This document shows, piece by piece, positions 36,787-46,338 of a stretch of DNA of 54,324 nt; positions within the stretch are counted from its first letter, which is position 1; every line of letters begins with the position of its first letter. The translations under genes were made by a program, and so were the position numbers. Under the pieces are notes generated by a model, which saw nothing but the letters and a program-made list of their open reading frames with translations, ran no database searches and had not been told where the DNA came from. Source of the DNA: Bacteroidaceae bacterium (GTDB taxonomy: Bacteria; Bacteroidota; Bacteroidia; Bacteroidales; Bacteroidaceae). The stretch spans positions 1 through 54,324 of the forward strand of contig JAFZWK010000027.1 in assembly GCA_017617335.1 (NCBI GenBank), written 5' to 3'.

Positions 36787-36852
36787 TTGTCTTTGCAATC
36801 TCAACGTGTTGTCTTTGCGATTTCAACACGTTGTATTTGCGGTTTCAACGTG
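36787..36852 (+). repeat. Three 22-bp tandem repeats
   Basis: Units at 36787-36808, 36809-36830 and 36831-36852 share TTGtcTTTGC, then a variable pair and TCAAC with CGTG or CACG. A degenerate fourth copy starts at 36853. The junctions CAACGTGTTG and CAACACGTTG are near-palindromic. They fill much of the gap between two plus-strand genes and contain no gene. Confidence 0.75.
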
Positions 36853-36913
36853 TTGACTTTTTCCGATTCATTTTTTTTCGTCATCTTTATGTCTTGTTTT
36901 TGGAAAAAAGCCG

Positions 36914-36921
36914 TAACTTTG
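36914..36921 (+). promoter_or_regulatory. -7 element of the PI-PLC-like gene
   Basis: TAACTTTG, with a TTG about 17 bases upstream; 75 bases before the ATG at 36997. Confidence 0.5.
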
Positions 36922-36996
36922 TGCAAACTATTGTGGCTGGGAAAGAATCTGTTTTCTGCCCCAGAGTTGATATAATATAATGAATAAGGAATAAAG

Positions 36997-38232
36997 ATGA
37001 GACATATCAAACAAGCCTTCGTGACCATAGGAATGATTCTCGCTAGCCAAGGATTGTTTGCGCAAGAAGCAGGGGGCAGTAAAGATTACAGCGGAAACTG
37101 GATGGGACGCATTCCAGACAACACGTATGTGGCAGCACTTTCTATTCCAGGCTCCCACGACTCCTCTACAGGCAGCGGATGGGTAAGTGCCTCTGAGTCA
37201 TTGGGTGAGATGTTTGCACGCACCCAGGATCTCACTATCGGTGAACAGTGGAGCATCGGAGTCCGTGCCTTTGACATGCGCCCCGCTGTCTACGAGGATC
37301 ACCTGAACCTTAATCATGGCATCTGCGCCACCAAGTTACACTTCGAGGAGGTTCTCTACCAGTTGCGCGACTCTCTAATCGCCCATCCTTCGGAGTTTAT
37401 TGTTATCCACATGCGCCACGAAGAGGAGGGTGACGTGGTGGACGATCCCAACCACGCCATCTACAACGCTCGGATTCAGGAATTGTTCAAGAGCGACGAG
37501 CTGAAGGATTACATGGTGAACTTCAAGCGCGCTCTTCGCCTCTCGGAGGTTCGTGGTAAGATACTCGTACTGAGTAGAGACAAGTATGCCTCTCAGCCTA
37601 TTGGAGGATTCCTTAACAACTGGACAGGTTCGGCCGATTGGTCGCGCCGCACGCAGGTGACGGTGACTGGCCCTGGGACTTCTTCCTCCAGGACTTCTCC
37701 CATTTATATTCAGGACTATTGGGAGACCTACAAGGAAGGAACGATGGCCATCAAGTTGAATGCCCTGTTGGAACTGCTCAAATACGGCAGTTCTCATAAG
37801 AACAGGGTTGCCTCGTCTATTGTCTGGTATCTTAACTTCGCTTCCGCTTATTCCAAAGTACTTTTCGACAACGGGCTTAGTGAAGGCTACCGCGACAATG
37901 CGACGTATACCAACAAGGCAGTCATCGATTATCTCACGGATGACAGTCACGTGGCAGGCCCTACAGGAATTGTTCTGATGGACTATGTCGGCATGGATGA
38001 GTCGGCAGGTTATGCTACGATGGGAGCTACAGCGGTGAAGGCAATCATTGCCAACAACTTCAAGTATCTGGAGGACATGGGCGAGACTTCCATCATTCAA
38101 CCAGAATCTTCATCCGAAAAGACTGTTGTCGATGCATGTTCTCTCACAGGAATGCATCTGTCTGCTCCTTTGCCTGGCTCAATCTGCATTCTTCGATATA
38201 GCAATGGCACAAGCCAGAAAGTCAGGTTCTGA
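36997..38232 (+). CDS. Secreted phosphatidylinositol-specific phospholipase C-like protein
   Basis: A 411-residue protein with a signal peptide (ending FAQEAG). The PI-PLC X-box domain (about 40-330) has SIPGSHDSS with catalytic His 54, GVRAFDMRP, and the second catalytic His 107 in LNLNHGI. The family cleaves phosphatidylinositol or GPI anchors; bacterial members are secreted. The end (MHLSAPLPGSICILRYSNGT) looks like a short C-terminal tail similar to other secreted proteins in the window. It is transcribed alone. Confidence 0.87.
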   Translation: MRHIKQAFVTIGMILASQGLFAQEAGGSKDYSGNWMGRIPDNTYVAALSIPGSHDSSTGSGWVSASESLGEMFARTQDLTIGEQWSIGVRAFDMRPAVYEDHLNLNHGICATKLHFEEVLYQLRDSLIAHPSEFIVIHMRHEEEGDVVDDPNHAIYNARIQELFKSDELKDYMVNFKRALRLSEVRGKILVLSRDKYASQPIGGFLNNWTGSADWSRRTQVTVTGPGTSSSRTSPIYIQDYWETYKEGTMAIKLNALLELLKYGSSHKNRVASSIVWYLNFASAYSKVLFDNGLSEGYRDNATYTNKAVIDYLTDDSHVAGPTGIVLMDYVGMDESAGYATMGATAVKAIIANNFKYLEDMGETSIIQPESSSEKTVVDACSLTGMHLSAPLPGSICILRYSNGTSQKVRF

Positions 38233-38276
38233 GATTAGACCTTAAGGAAAGTTTGAAAGGCCGATAAGTTAACCTT

Positions 38277-38450
38277 TCAATACCAGCCACTCTTACTTAC
38301 GTTTCCGATTTCTTCTTCCTCATCTTCCTCCCAGTTCCTTCTTTTGGTCAGCTGTTTGCCGTTACCTAATGAATTGTGGATAGGGAGCTGCATGATGTCC
38401 TTATCATAAACAAGGCTTTTGATTACAGGATGAACATATATCTTTTTCAT
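38277..38450 (-). CDS. Small 57-residue protein following a secreted protein gene
   Basis: An ORF too short for usual length cut-offs. It begins MKKIYVHPVIKSLVYD and ends with an acidic run (WEEDEEEEIGN) and SGWY. The pattern, MKK-x-Y-x-x-P at the start and a Trp/acidic end, matches a numerous class of small Prevotella and Bacteroides proteins of unknown function that I know from general experience. It starts 38 bases after the stop of the Ig-like protein on the same strand, so co-transcription is likely. Confidence 0.65.
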   Translation of the reverse strand: MKKIYVHPVIKSLVYDKDIMQLPIHNSLGNGKQLTKRRNWEEDEEEEIGNVSKSGWY

Positions 38451-38488
38451 ATCAATTTCGGAATTTAGAGTTTTTGTGTAGCCGTTGT

Positions 38489-39961
38489 TTATTTAACCAC
38501 GACTTTTTTGCCGTTTACAATGTAGACACCCTTCTGCAGGTTCTTGGCGTTCACGCGTATGCCAGAAATTGTATAGGCCACGTTGTTGGAATTGGGCTCA
38601 GGAATCACATTGCTGATATTGTTTGGCAACATGTCAAAACCAAAGCGATAGAAAGGAACATTCCCTGCTACCTCGGCAGGAACAGCGAGATATGCCTTGT
38701 GAGGACCGCTTTTGAATGCTTTGCCTTTCTTTTCCATGAAGTAGAAGCCAACTTCATCTTTATCATTTTGGCTCAGAGCGTAAAACAGGTAGCTTTCGCT
38801 CTCATCTGGACCAACAGTCTCTGCGCAATCGTCGAAGCCCCTAAGCATGTTGTCAGGATCGGCTGTACCACCGGTTGCCTTCTCAAACATGTAAACACCT
38901 TCAGCACCCTTAAGCACAACAGCCATACCAGCTGGTATCACGGATTTTGCATAGTAGGTCTTGCTGATTTCCAGACCATTCGTTATAGCCGTGTAGGTGT
39001 ATGCTGTCACACTACTGGGTACCTTGAGGGTTTTCTGTCCATAATACATTGTGGCATAGCCAGCAGAAGTTATTTCAATCTCCTCATACTCGCGGGTCTC
39101 ACGGTAGATGCGGACTTCTGACACAGTGCTGGAAGTCCCCTTGTAGCAGGAGAAGCGTGTATCATTTTTGTCGTAACCCAGATAGTTCCTTTCTTCCCCT
39201 TCAGCAGTATTGAATTTAATATCTGCATTGCCCATATTATTGATTTTGATAGTGGCTTTTGCGCCAGCTTCGGTAGCGGCCTCAGTTGTACTAAGGTTGT
39301 TGCCTCCACCAGGAGCAAAGAGATATCCCATTGCGTCACCATTAGTTACCTGGAATGTCCAAGTGCCCTCTTGTCCACCAAGCACAATGTTGGCCACTTC
39401 TTCTGTAGACGTAATAGTGAAATTATCTTCAAGTTTAACATTAGCACCTGTTCGGTTATTCATCTGTTGATTAGTACTGATTGCATAGTCGTTGGTTGGG
39501 CTGACGATGATGATGTTGTCACCTGCCTTCAGAGTCTTGGCGCTGGTTACAAGTTCATAGTTCTTGGCTACAAACGGCTTGACGACTTTCAGTGTGTAGC
39601 TTGCGTTACCCTCCTCGAATGCAGTTGTAGCATCACTGTGAGCCTTGATGGTGGCTTCACCAAGAACCTCCTTGACAATCACCTTACCATTGGTGCCAAC
39701 TGTGGCTACATCGTCATTGGTTGACGAATATGTCACGGCCAGTTGGTTGGGATTGCTCAGAGTAGGCAGGTCGCTTGGTTTGCTTACACCGATGATCCAT
39801 TTGAACTCCTTGGCTGAGTAGGCCAATCCTGCAGGTTCCTGTGTGCTCGGAGTGCTCGGCTTCTCGTATGGCATAGTCACGGTTTCATAATTGGCGGCCA
39901 TAGACGCATTGAACATTGCGCAAAGCAGTGTTAGTAAAAGTGGTCTAAGATTTTTTACCAT
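38489..39961 (-). CDS. Secreted protein with a bacterial Ig-like domain
   Basis: A 490-residue protein with a signal peptide (about residues 1-22). Residues about 50-120 resemble a group 2 bacterial Ig-like domain (LAVTYSSTNDDVATV, then GKVIVKEVLGEATI). The middle is beta-rich with no known family. The end, GIRVNAKNLQKG then VYIVNGKKVVVK, is a typical short C-terminal export tail of Prevotella secreted proteins. An open frame runs to 40069, but ATG 39961 begins the signal peptide. The transcript start implied by the promoter leaves an untranslated leader of about 100 bases. Confidence 0.75.
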   Translation of the reverse strand: MVKNLRPLLLTLLCAMFNASMAANYETVTMPYEKPSTPSTQEPAGLAYSAKEFKWIIGVSKPSDLPTLSNPNQLAVTYSSTNDDVATVGTNGKVIVKEVLGEATIKAHSDATTAFEEGNASYTLKVVKPFVAKNYELVTSAKTLKAGDNIIIVSPTNDYAISTNQQMNNRTGANVKLEDNFTITSTEEVANIVLGGQEGTWTFQVTNGDAMGYLFAPGGGNNLSTTEAATEAGAKATIKINNMGNADIKFNTAEGEERNYLGYDKNDTRFSCYKGTSSTVSEVRIYRETREYEEIEITSAGYATMYYGQKTLKVPSSVTAYTYTAITNGLEISKTYYAKSVIPAGMAVVLKGAEGVYMFEKATGGTADPDNMLRGFDDCAETVGPDESESYLFYALSQNDKDEVGFYFMEKKGKAFKSGPHKAYLAVPAEVAGNVPFYRFGFDMLPNNISNVIPEPNSNNVAYTISGIRVNAKNLQKGVYIVNGKKVVVK

Positions 39962-40066
39962 AATAGTTTTGTTTTGTAAAGTGATATTTGATTGAAGCTT
40001 ATTAAAGTAAGGCCTTTTGTATGGCGTATGTGTTGTTACATTGTCGCGCAAATAGACTTTATGCCC

Positions 40067-40074
40067 CAAAGATA
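40067..40074 (-). promoter_or_regulatory. -7 element of the Ig-like protein gene
   Basis: TATCTTTG on the minus strand, 106 bases before the ATG. The 39962-40212 gap otherwise shows nothing. Confidence 0.5.
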
Positions 40075-40212
40075 GTAAAAAATGCCCATCCCTTTTTTAA
40101 TAGGGTGTTTAAAAAAACTTAAAACAAGAAGGGAAGAACTCTTTTTCGTGTGAAATATAGAGCAATAGTTCTTTTATTTTTATCTTAAGTCAGCCCCTCT
40201 TCAACATTCTCG

Positions 40213-41571
40213 CTATTCCTTGATTTTAGCAATGAGATCCTGTGGAGAGACGAGAGTCTGCTCGCCTGTCTGCATGTTCTTAAGCGTGATTTTACCAGCT
40301 GCAATCTCTGTTTCACCTGCCAAGGCAACGTAGGGAATCTGCTTTTGATTGGCGTACTGCATCTGCTTTTTCATTTTGGCTGCGTCAGGATAGATTTCAC
40401 TGCGGATGCCTGCTGCACGTGCCTTTGCCAAGATGGGCAGACAGTAATCTGTTTCTATAGAGCCAAAGTTAATGAAAAGAAGTTGGGTGTCCGTGGTGAC
40501 CTCCTTGGGATACAGATTAAGCTGATTGAGTACGTCGTAGATGCGGTCTGCACCAAAGCTGATACCTACGCCGCTGATGCCTGGCATACCAAAAATGCCT
40601 GTGAGGTTGTCATAGCGTCCTCCACCTGTAATGGAACCAATCTCCACATCGAGGGCTTTCACTTCGAAGATGCAACCTGTGTAGTAGTTGAGACCACGCG
40701 CAAGAGTGAGGTCAAGCTCTACCTGAGCTTGCAAATCAGTCAGTTTAGAGAGTACATACTCTACTTCTTCAATACCTTTCAGTCCTATCTCGCTTTGGCA
40801 AAGGACTTGGCGCATGGTGGCAATCTTCTCGGCATTGGTGCCACTGAGTTGGATGATAGGTTGCAACTTCTCGATAGCTTCCTCGCTGATACCATTCTCG
40901 CGCAGCTCTGCATTAACGTTGTCGAGTCCAATCTTGTCGAGTTTGTCAATAGCTACAGTGATGTCTACAATCTTCTCGGCCTCGCCTATGATTTCAGCAA
41001 TGCCTGAGAGGATTTTGCGATTGTTAATCTTGATGCAGACACGGATGCCGAAACGAGTGAAAACAGTGTCGACAATCTGCATCAACTCAACTTCGTTGAG
41101 AAGGGAATCTGATCCCACCATATCGGCATCGCATTGATAAAACTCGCGGTAACGTCCTTTCTGGGGTCGATCGGCACGCCATACAGGCTGGATCTGATAA
41201 CGGCGGAAGGGTAGGGTGAGTTCCTCGCGATGCTGCACTACGTAGCGGGCAAAGGGAACGGTGAGGTCATAACGCAACCCCTTCTCGCAAAGCTGGGCAG
41301 CTAAATGTCCTGTGGCGCCTTGCTGTAGATCGTCGGAAGAAATGCCGCGAAGGAAATCGCCACTGTTGAGAATTTTGAAGAGCAGTTTGTCACCCTCCTC
41401 GCCATATTTTCCCATCAGGGTGCCGAGATTCTCCATTGCAGGAGTTTCGATTTGTTGGAAACCATAAAGAGCATAAACCTGACGGATTGTGTCAAAGATA
41501 TAGTTGCGGCGTGCCATTTCCTGAGGACCGAAGTCACGCGTGCCTTTTGGGATGCTGGTTTTTTGTGCCAT
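40213..41571 (-). CDS. hisS: Histidyl-tRNA synthetase
   Basis: A 452-residue class II aminoacyl-tRNA synthetase that charges tRNA-His. Motif 2 ([20 protein letters not shown]), the histidine-binding loop [12 protein letters not shown] and GGGRYDNL are intact, and the C-terminal anticodon-binding domain is present. ATG 41571 is chosen; the in-frame TTG at 41598 overlaps the promoter. The promoter is TAACTTTG at 41603-41596 with a TTTTG 19 bases further upstream. Confidence 0.96.
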   Translation of the reverse strand: MAQKTSIPKGTRDFGPQEMARRNYIFDTIRQVYALYGFQQIETPAMENLGTLMGKYGEEGDKLLFKILNSGDFLRGISSDDLQQGATGHLAAQLCEKGLRYDLTVPFARYVVQHREELTLPFRRYQIQPVWRADRPQKGRYREFYQCDADMVGSDSLLNEVELMQIVDTVFTRFGIRVCIKINNRKILSGIAEIIGEAEKIVDITVAIDKLDKIGLDNVNAELRENGISEEAIEKLQPIIQLSGTNAEKIATMRQVLCQSEIGLKGIEEVEYVLSKLTDLQAQVELDLTLARGLNYYTGCIFEVKALDVEIGSITGGGRYDNLTGIFGMPGISGVGISFGADRIYDVLNQLNLYPKEVTTDTQLLFINFGSIETDYCLPILAKARAAGIRSEIYPDAAKMKKQMQYANQKQIPYVALAGETEIAAGKITLKNMQTGEQTLVSPQDLIAKIKE

Positions 41572-41595
41572 ACTTTTTTTCTGAATTTGCGGGTG

Positions 41596-41603
41596 CAAAG
41601 TTA
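41596..41603 (-). promoter_or_regulatory. -7 element of hisS
   Basis: TAACTTTG on the minus strand with TTTTG 19 bases upstream; 24 bases before the ATG. Confidence 0.65.
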
Positions 41604-41719
41604 CGGAAAGTCAAGGGAAGAACAAAAGGAATGCATTCTTTTTTCTTCAGAGACGCAATAAGTTCGCCATCTGTGATGGCAAAGTTACTGCAAAATGAGG
41701 GGAATACAAAAAAAAGAAT

Positions 41720-41727
41720 TATCTTTG
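41720..41727 (+). promoter_or_regulatory. -7 element of the zinc-hook protein gene
   Basis: TATCTTTG, 20 bases before the ATG at 41748. No clear -33 TTG. It supports the downstream start rather than the long open frame that reaches 41436. Confidence 0.55.
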
Positions 41728-41747
41728 CACATAAAAATATTCCATCG

Positions 41748-44417
41748 ATGAGTATATTCAGTAAAAAAGAAGATAAAGTCACGCAACCGGCTCAACTTGT
41801 TCAATCCACCCCCATTCCTGCAGAAGTAAGGCGGATATCCAAGAACCCGAATCTGATGAGTGAGCAACAGGTGCAGCGAACCCGTGAGGCCCTACGACTG
41901 GCTGAGACAAAGTTGCAGAATGCAGAAGAGAGTCTGGAGCACCTGAAAGGTCAGCAGGATTGGCTGCGTCGTTACAATGAGTTAAAGATTTCGCTGAATC
42001 AGGAGAATACCCGCTTGTATGAACTGAAGAAACAGCAATCAAGCATGGCAGAAGACATCCGTGCGTTGGATCGCTATCAGACTTTTGAGACCATTCAGAG
42101 TGACTTCCTGCGCATGAAGTATCTGGAACAAGCTTCGGCAGAAAACAAGCGTAACCGCAGTGTCTTAGATCGCGAACAAGAAGAGGCGCTGCACAAGTGG
42201 GAAGACCAGCAGAAGATTCAACAGCAGATGACAGAACTGCGTGAGCAAGCACAGTCTCACCTTTACCAATCGATGGATCAGATAGCGATGGGACACAGGG
42301 TGACGGGCGCCTTGGAGGCTCTGCAAGACAATCTGGTACATTTGAATGACACCATCAGTGTACTTGCTCAGGATCAGAAGAAGACGTCTCAAGAGATTGA
42401 GGAAAAGACAACGGAGCTGAACACGTTGAACGAGAAGATTGAGCGTCATCGTTCGGCACGACAGAGCATAGAGATACATGAGAGGATGGTTTCCCACGGC
42501 GAAGCCGTCTTGATGAAACTGGATCAGTTGCACGAGATAAAGAACAACATTGCAGATTTACGTACCCAACAGACAGATAGCTTACGTCGCCAGAATGAGG
42601 AGAACGAATTGCTGGGTCGCATATTCTCCCAATTTCAGGAAGTGGAGGGTCGCATGCAGAGCCTGAACGACGAAATACATGTTCATCGTGGCAGCATCAA
42701 GGGACAGAACAGCTTTGCTCTACAGGAACGTGCCATGCGATTGAAGAGCCGTCATCAAATGCTCCTCTCTGCCCAATCCCTATGGAACCGTATCTCTACA
42801 GGCTACAATCTGATAGAAGAGAAATCAAAATTGTTGAATGCCTTACGGTTGCACATCGAACAAGTCCAGAAGAATATCCGTGAACTGGACACTGAGGTGA
42901 GTCGACTGAACCGCCTTTCAGACGAGAAGCGATACACTTATATGTTAAGCAAAAGCCAGAGTGTGATACAACTGCGTTCGGACTTAAAGGAGGGAGTACA
43001 GTGCTCCGTTTGTGGCGCCACACATCACCCTTACCATAGCGACACGATGTTGGAACAAAGCAAACTCATAGGGGATTTCAAAACGGAATATGACCTGCTG
43101 GAAGCTGAGGCACGTGGGAAACGTGTACAATTGGAGGATATGAAGTTGGATTTGAATGCCACTCAAGCTCGTTACGAGACAGAGGAGCAGGGAATGATAA
43201 GTGTCAGACGAAGGCAGGCAGAGGATGTTAAGGAATGGCGTATCTATGCCACATTGGACAAATCCTTTCACGACTGTTCATCGAGCACCAATATGGAAGG
43301 CCGTCAGTTGATGTTGCGTCAGTTGATAGAAAACACGACGCGGGATGCGGAGAGTGCTCAAAACGAACTGGACACCTTTACCTATCATCAGGACACCATC
43401 AATGAACTCTCGGAGAAACTCTCAGTTCAGGAACAGCGCAAGACGGAATTGGGCGTTCGTATGAACGAAGTGAACACGGGCTGTCAGGTGATGGCTGGTC
43501 ATGTGGAGCGCATACAGGTCCAACTCGCTAATTTGAACGATGTCTATAGTGACCTTTATGATAAACTTGACAAGATGATAACTATCCCTGACTGGTATCG
43601 TGAGTGGAATCAGAATCACGAGGGATTGAAACTGAAAATCCAGCAGTTGATGGATAGTTGGGATAACCTAAACCATCAGATCAATGAAGAAAAAAGCCAA
43701 CTGAAGATAGGTCATACAGAACTGGAGGGGCTGAAGATGGAGCAGACGCTTCGCCAGACTTTTCTGGATGCTGTCCAGCAGCGGAAGGAGAACTGCCAAA
43801 ATGCTATTTCGGAGCAGAACAAGAATTATGACAAGGCGTTAGGTAAGAATGATGTGAAGGTCTATTTTGACCAACTTTACCAGCAACTGGCAAAAGCCAG
43901 AGCAGACGAGGATCGTGAGCATAAGTTGACTCACGATATGATGAAGGAAATCAGTCAGATACGTGGACGTCATGATGCGTATGTTGAGATTGGAGAGGTG
44001 TTAAGTGACGAATGTGCCCAAAAGCGTTCTGTGATTGATCTTTGGATACGAGGATTCAATACTCAGCATCCTCCTGTACAGTATGCAGAACTGGAGCGTG
44101 TGTTCATGGAAGACAGGGATTGGTCTGGCGTACGTGAGAAGGTCTTGCGCATACAGGAAGAGATGACCATCTGTCAAGCTATGGTAGACAGCATGCGGTC
44201 GCGGTTGATTGCCTTACAGGCAGAAGGTGGACGTGCAGCAGTTGGAGAAGGTGGTGACATCCAGTCAAACTTGGTAACTCAACGTGACATGCTTGAGACT
44301 CGACGAAGAGAGGCCATGATGCAGGTGGCTCGGTTGACGGTTGCTCTGGAAGACAACGAAAAGGCTCGTCAGTCGCTCTCATCGGAATCGCTTAGCGAAG
44401 AGAGGCCCAAGGATTGA
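41748..44417 (+). CDS. Coiled-coil zinc-hook protein without ATPase heads (SbcC-like)
   Basis: An 889-residue protein that is almost all charged coiled coil. At its exact middle is a zinc-hook motif, QCSVCGATHHPYH (C419, C422), like the hook of SbcC/Rad50. SbcC has a Walker A lobe at the N-terminus and an ABC signature plus Walker B lobe at the C-terminus; I see none of these here. The N-terminus is MSIFSKKEDKVTQPAQ and the C-terminus ends LSSESLSEERPKD. The open frame continues upstream of the ATG without adding a head. It may be a structural dimer linked by zinc, perhaps with DNA-repair or chromosome functions. Its 3' end overlaps recQ by 49 bases. Confidence 0.7.
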   Translation: MSIFSKKEDKVTQPAQLVQSTPIPAEVRRISKNPNLMSEQQVQRTREALRLAETKLQNAEESLEHLKGQQDWLRRYNELKISLNQENTRLYELKKQQSSMAEDIRALDRYQTFETIQSDFLRMKYLEQASAENKRNRSVLDREQEEALHKWEDQQKIQQQMTELREQAQSHLYQSMDQIAMGHRVTGALEALQDNLVHLNDTISVLAQDQKKTSQEIEEKTTELNTLNEKIERHRSARQSIEIHERMVSHGEAVLMKLDQLHEIKNNIADLRTQQTDSLRRQNEENELLGRIFSQFQEVEGRMQSLNDEIHVHRGSIKGQNSFALQERAMRLKSRHQMLLSAQSLWNRISTGYNLIEEKSKLLNALRLHIEQVQKNIRELDTEVSRLNRLSDEKRYTYMLSKSQSVIQLRSDLKEGVQCSVCGATHHPYHSDTMLEQSKLIGDFKTEYDLLEAEARGKRVQLEDMKLDLNATQARYETEEQGMISVRRRQAEDVKEWRIYATLDKSFHDCSSSTNMEGRQLMLRQLIENTTRDAESAQNELDTFTYHQDTINELSEKLSVQEQRKTELGVRMNEVNTGCQVMAGHVERIQVQLANLNDVYSDLYDKLDKMITIPDWYREWNQNHEGLKLKIQQLMDSWDNLNHQINEEKSQLKIGHTELEGLKMEQTLRQTFLDAVQQRKENCQNAISEQNKNYDKALGKNDVKVYFDQLYQQLAKARADEDREHKLTHDMMKEISQIRGRHDAYVEIGEVLSDECAQKRSVIDLWIRGFNTQHPPVQYAELERVFMEDRDWSGVREKVLRIQEEMTICQAMVDSMRSRLIALQAEGGRAAVGEGGDIQSNLVTQRDMLETRRREAMMQVARLTVALEDNEKARQSLSSESLSEERPKD

Positions 44418-46231
44418 CGCACCACGTTGACAAACATTTGTCCGTATTTTTGTTTTTTGTATTCTCCGATTCCACTCACATCACCAAATTGTTCCACTGT
44501 GGTAGGCCGTACGGTAGCTATCTCGTGGAGCACTTTATCTGATAATATAATATAAGGTGGAAATCCTTGCCGTTCAGCAAGCTCGAATCGTAGACGGCGC
44601 AGTTTCTCGAAAAGAATGGGATCCTCCAATGGAATAGGTTCAACGGTAATCTGAAGGTTGAGATGTTGCTGTAGTTTCTGTTGCAGTTCACCCTTCTTCA
44701 GTTTGCGGCGAGGTACTTTCTCTTCCTTGCGGATAACTACCAAGGTCGCTCTCTTGTGACCATAAAGAACTTCATTACCTAAGTCGGTGATGTGCAGGTG
44801 ATTGTATTCATCGTATTTTATTTCCACATATCCCAATTGTAGCATTTGCAACAGATAATCATTCCAGTCGCGCAGGGGCACATCACGTCCCACTCCATAG
44901 GTCTTCAGATTGGCATATCCATGAGTTTTCACTTCAGGCGAATAGATGCCGCAAAGTATGTCCGCCGTTGTGCGCATAGTGATCTCCTCACCTGTCCGGC
45001 TGATGGCACTTAAAGCTTTCTGTATCAGAACGGTGCCATCGAATTGCTGGGGTGGATTCTTGCAGACATCGCAGTTGCCACAATCGTGTCCATTCTCTTC
45101 ACCAAAATAGTTGAGAAGGATTCTGCGGCGACAGATGTTTGCCTCAGCATATTCTCGCATGCGACTGAGTCGCTCGATGTTGATTTCTCGCTGACCGCTT
45201 TCATGAGCGAAATGGGTTAATTGTATGATATCAGCCACAGAATAGAAGAGCAACGTGTCGGAGGGCAGTCCATCGCGTCCGGCACGCCCAATCTCTTGAT
45301 AGAAATTCTCGATACTCTTGGGTAGATTGTAGTGAATGACAAAGCGAACGTTGCTTTTGTTGATTCCCATTCCGAAAGCGATGGTAGCACATACTACTTG
45401 GACACGGTCGTTGATGAAATCTTCTTGTGCCTTGTTCCGCTCCTCAGAATTGAGCCCAGCATGATAAGCCACAGCAGTAATGTGATGCTCGCACAAGTAT
45501 GTAGCCATCATTTCAGCATTCTTTTGACTCATGCAGTAGATGATTCCACAATCATTAAGATGATGGTTCATGAACTCAAGAATCGTTTGACGTTTCTGCC
45601 TTGCATCCAATCCGCGTCGTACATCAAGTGACAGATTAGGACGATCGAAGGAGGATATGAAAACTTTGGCATCAGGAATTTGCAGTTGCTCCAAGATGTC
45701 GGTTCGGGTTATTTTGTCTGCTGTGGCTGTAAGTGCCACGATGGGCACGTGGGGCAGTTGTTCGTGTAGAATGCCCAGACGAGAGTATTCGGGACGAAAG
45801 TCATGCCCCCATCCAGAGATGCAGTGAGCCTCATCAATAGCGAAGAGTGAAATTCCCGTGTGGTCAGAAAGAATTGGTAGCTCCATCATGAGTCTCTCTG
45901 GCGAAATGTAAAGTAGTTTTATCTTTCCTTCCATACATTCCCTACGGATGATGGCATTCTCAATTTCCGTAGCGGAACTGTTGAGCGCACGGGCAGCAAT
46001 TCCATTGGCAACAAGTGCTTCCACTTGATCTTTCATCAAGGAAATAAGTGGAGATACGACGATGGTAAGACCAGGCAGCATCAGGGCAGGTATCTGATAA
46101 CAAAGGCTCTTGCCACCTCCCGTGGGCATCAGTACTAATGCATTACCGCCTTCGAGTATGTGTTGGATGATTTCACGTTGCTGAGGACGGAAACTTTCGT
46201 ATCCAAAATATCGTTTTAAAGTGAGAAACAT
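44369..46231 (-). CDS. recQ: ATP-dependent DNA helicase RecQ
   Basis: A 620-residue 3'-5' DNA helicase. Walker A PTGGGKSLCY (residues 36-45), DEAH box (133-136), the RQC zinc cluster around GHDCGNCDVCK (about 375-390) and a C-terminal HRDC domain (about 525-600, PPYIILSDKVLHEIA) are all present in normal order. It unwinds recombination and stalled-fork intermediates. Its promoter is TAACTTTG at 46262-46255. The 3' end overlaps the convergent zinc-hook gene. Confidence 0.94.
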   Translation of the reverse strand: MFLTLKRYFGYESFRPQQREIIQHILEGGNALVLMPTGGGKSLCYQIPALMLPGLTIVVSPLISLMKDQVEALVANGIAARALNSSATEIENAIIRRECMEGKIKLLYISPERLMMELPILSDHTGISLFAIDEAHCISGWGHDFRPEYSRLGILHEQLPHVPIVALTATADKITRTDILEQLQIPDAKVFISSFDRPNLSLDVRRGLDARQKRQTILEFMNHHLNDCGIIYCMSQKNAEMMATYLCEHHITAVAYHAGLNSEERNKAQEDFINDRVQVVCATIAFGMGINKSNVRFVIHYNLPKSIENFYQEIGRAGRDGLPSDTLLFYSVADIIQLTHFAHESGQREINIERLSRMREYAEANICRRRILLNYFGEENGHDCGNCDVCKNPPQQFDGTVLIQKALSAISRTGEEITMRTTADILCGIYSPEVKTHGYANLKTYGVGRDVPLRDWNDYLLQMLQLGYVEIKYDEYNHLHITDLGNEVLYGHKRATLVVIRKEEKVPRRKLKKGELQQKLQQHLNLQITVEPIPLEDPILFEKLRRLRFELAERQGFPPYIILSDKVLHEIATVRPTTVEQFGDVSGIGEYKKQKYGQMFVNVVRQSLGLSSLSDSDESD

Positions 46232-46254
46232 AACGGCAAAAACAATTCACTTTG

Positions 46255-46262
46255 CAAAGTTA
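46255..46262 (-). promoter_or_regulatory. -7 element of recQ
   Basis: TAACTTTG on the minus strand, 24 bases before the ATG. Confidence 0.6.
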
Positions 46263-46308
46263 ACATTTTTTTATCTCTTTTTTGGATACATTGTTTAAAA
46301 AATAGTTA

Positions 46309-46316
46309 TATATTTG
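46309..46316 (+). promoter_or_regulatory. -7 element of the AraC-DPP III-AlkD operon
   Basis: TATATTTG, 23 bases before the ATG at 46339. The -33 spacing is not ideal. Confidence 0.5.
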
Positions 46317-46338
46317 CACCAGAAAGAACAAGAAAATT

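Noticed and set aside
36787-36852. CRISPR-like repeats
   Set aside because: The 22-bp units are directly tandem with no spacers, and no cas genes are present.
41436-41747. N-terminal extension of the zinc-hook protein, possibly containing an ATPase head
   Set aside because: It overlaps hisS on the other strand, lies upstream of the promoter and contains no Walker A motif.
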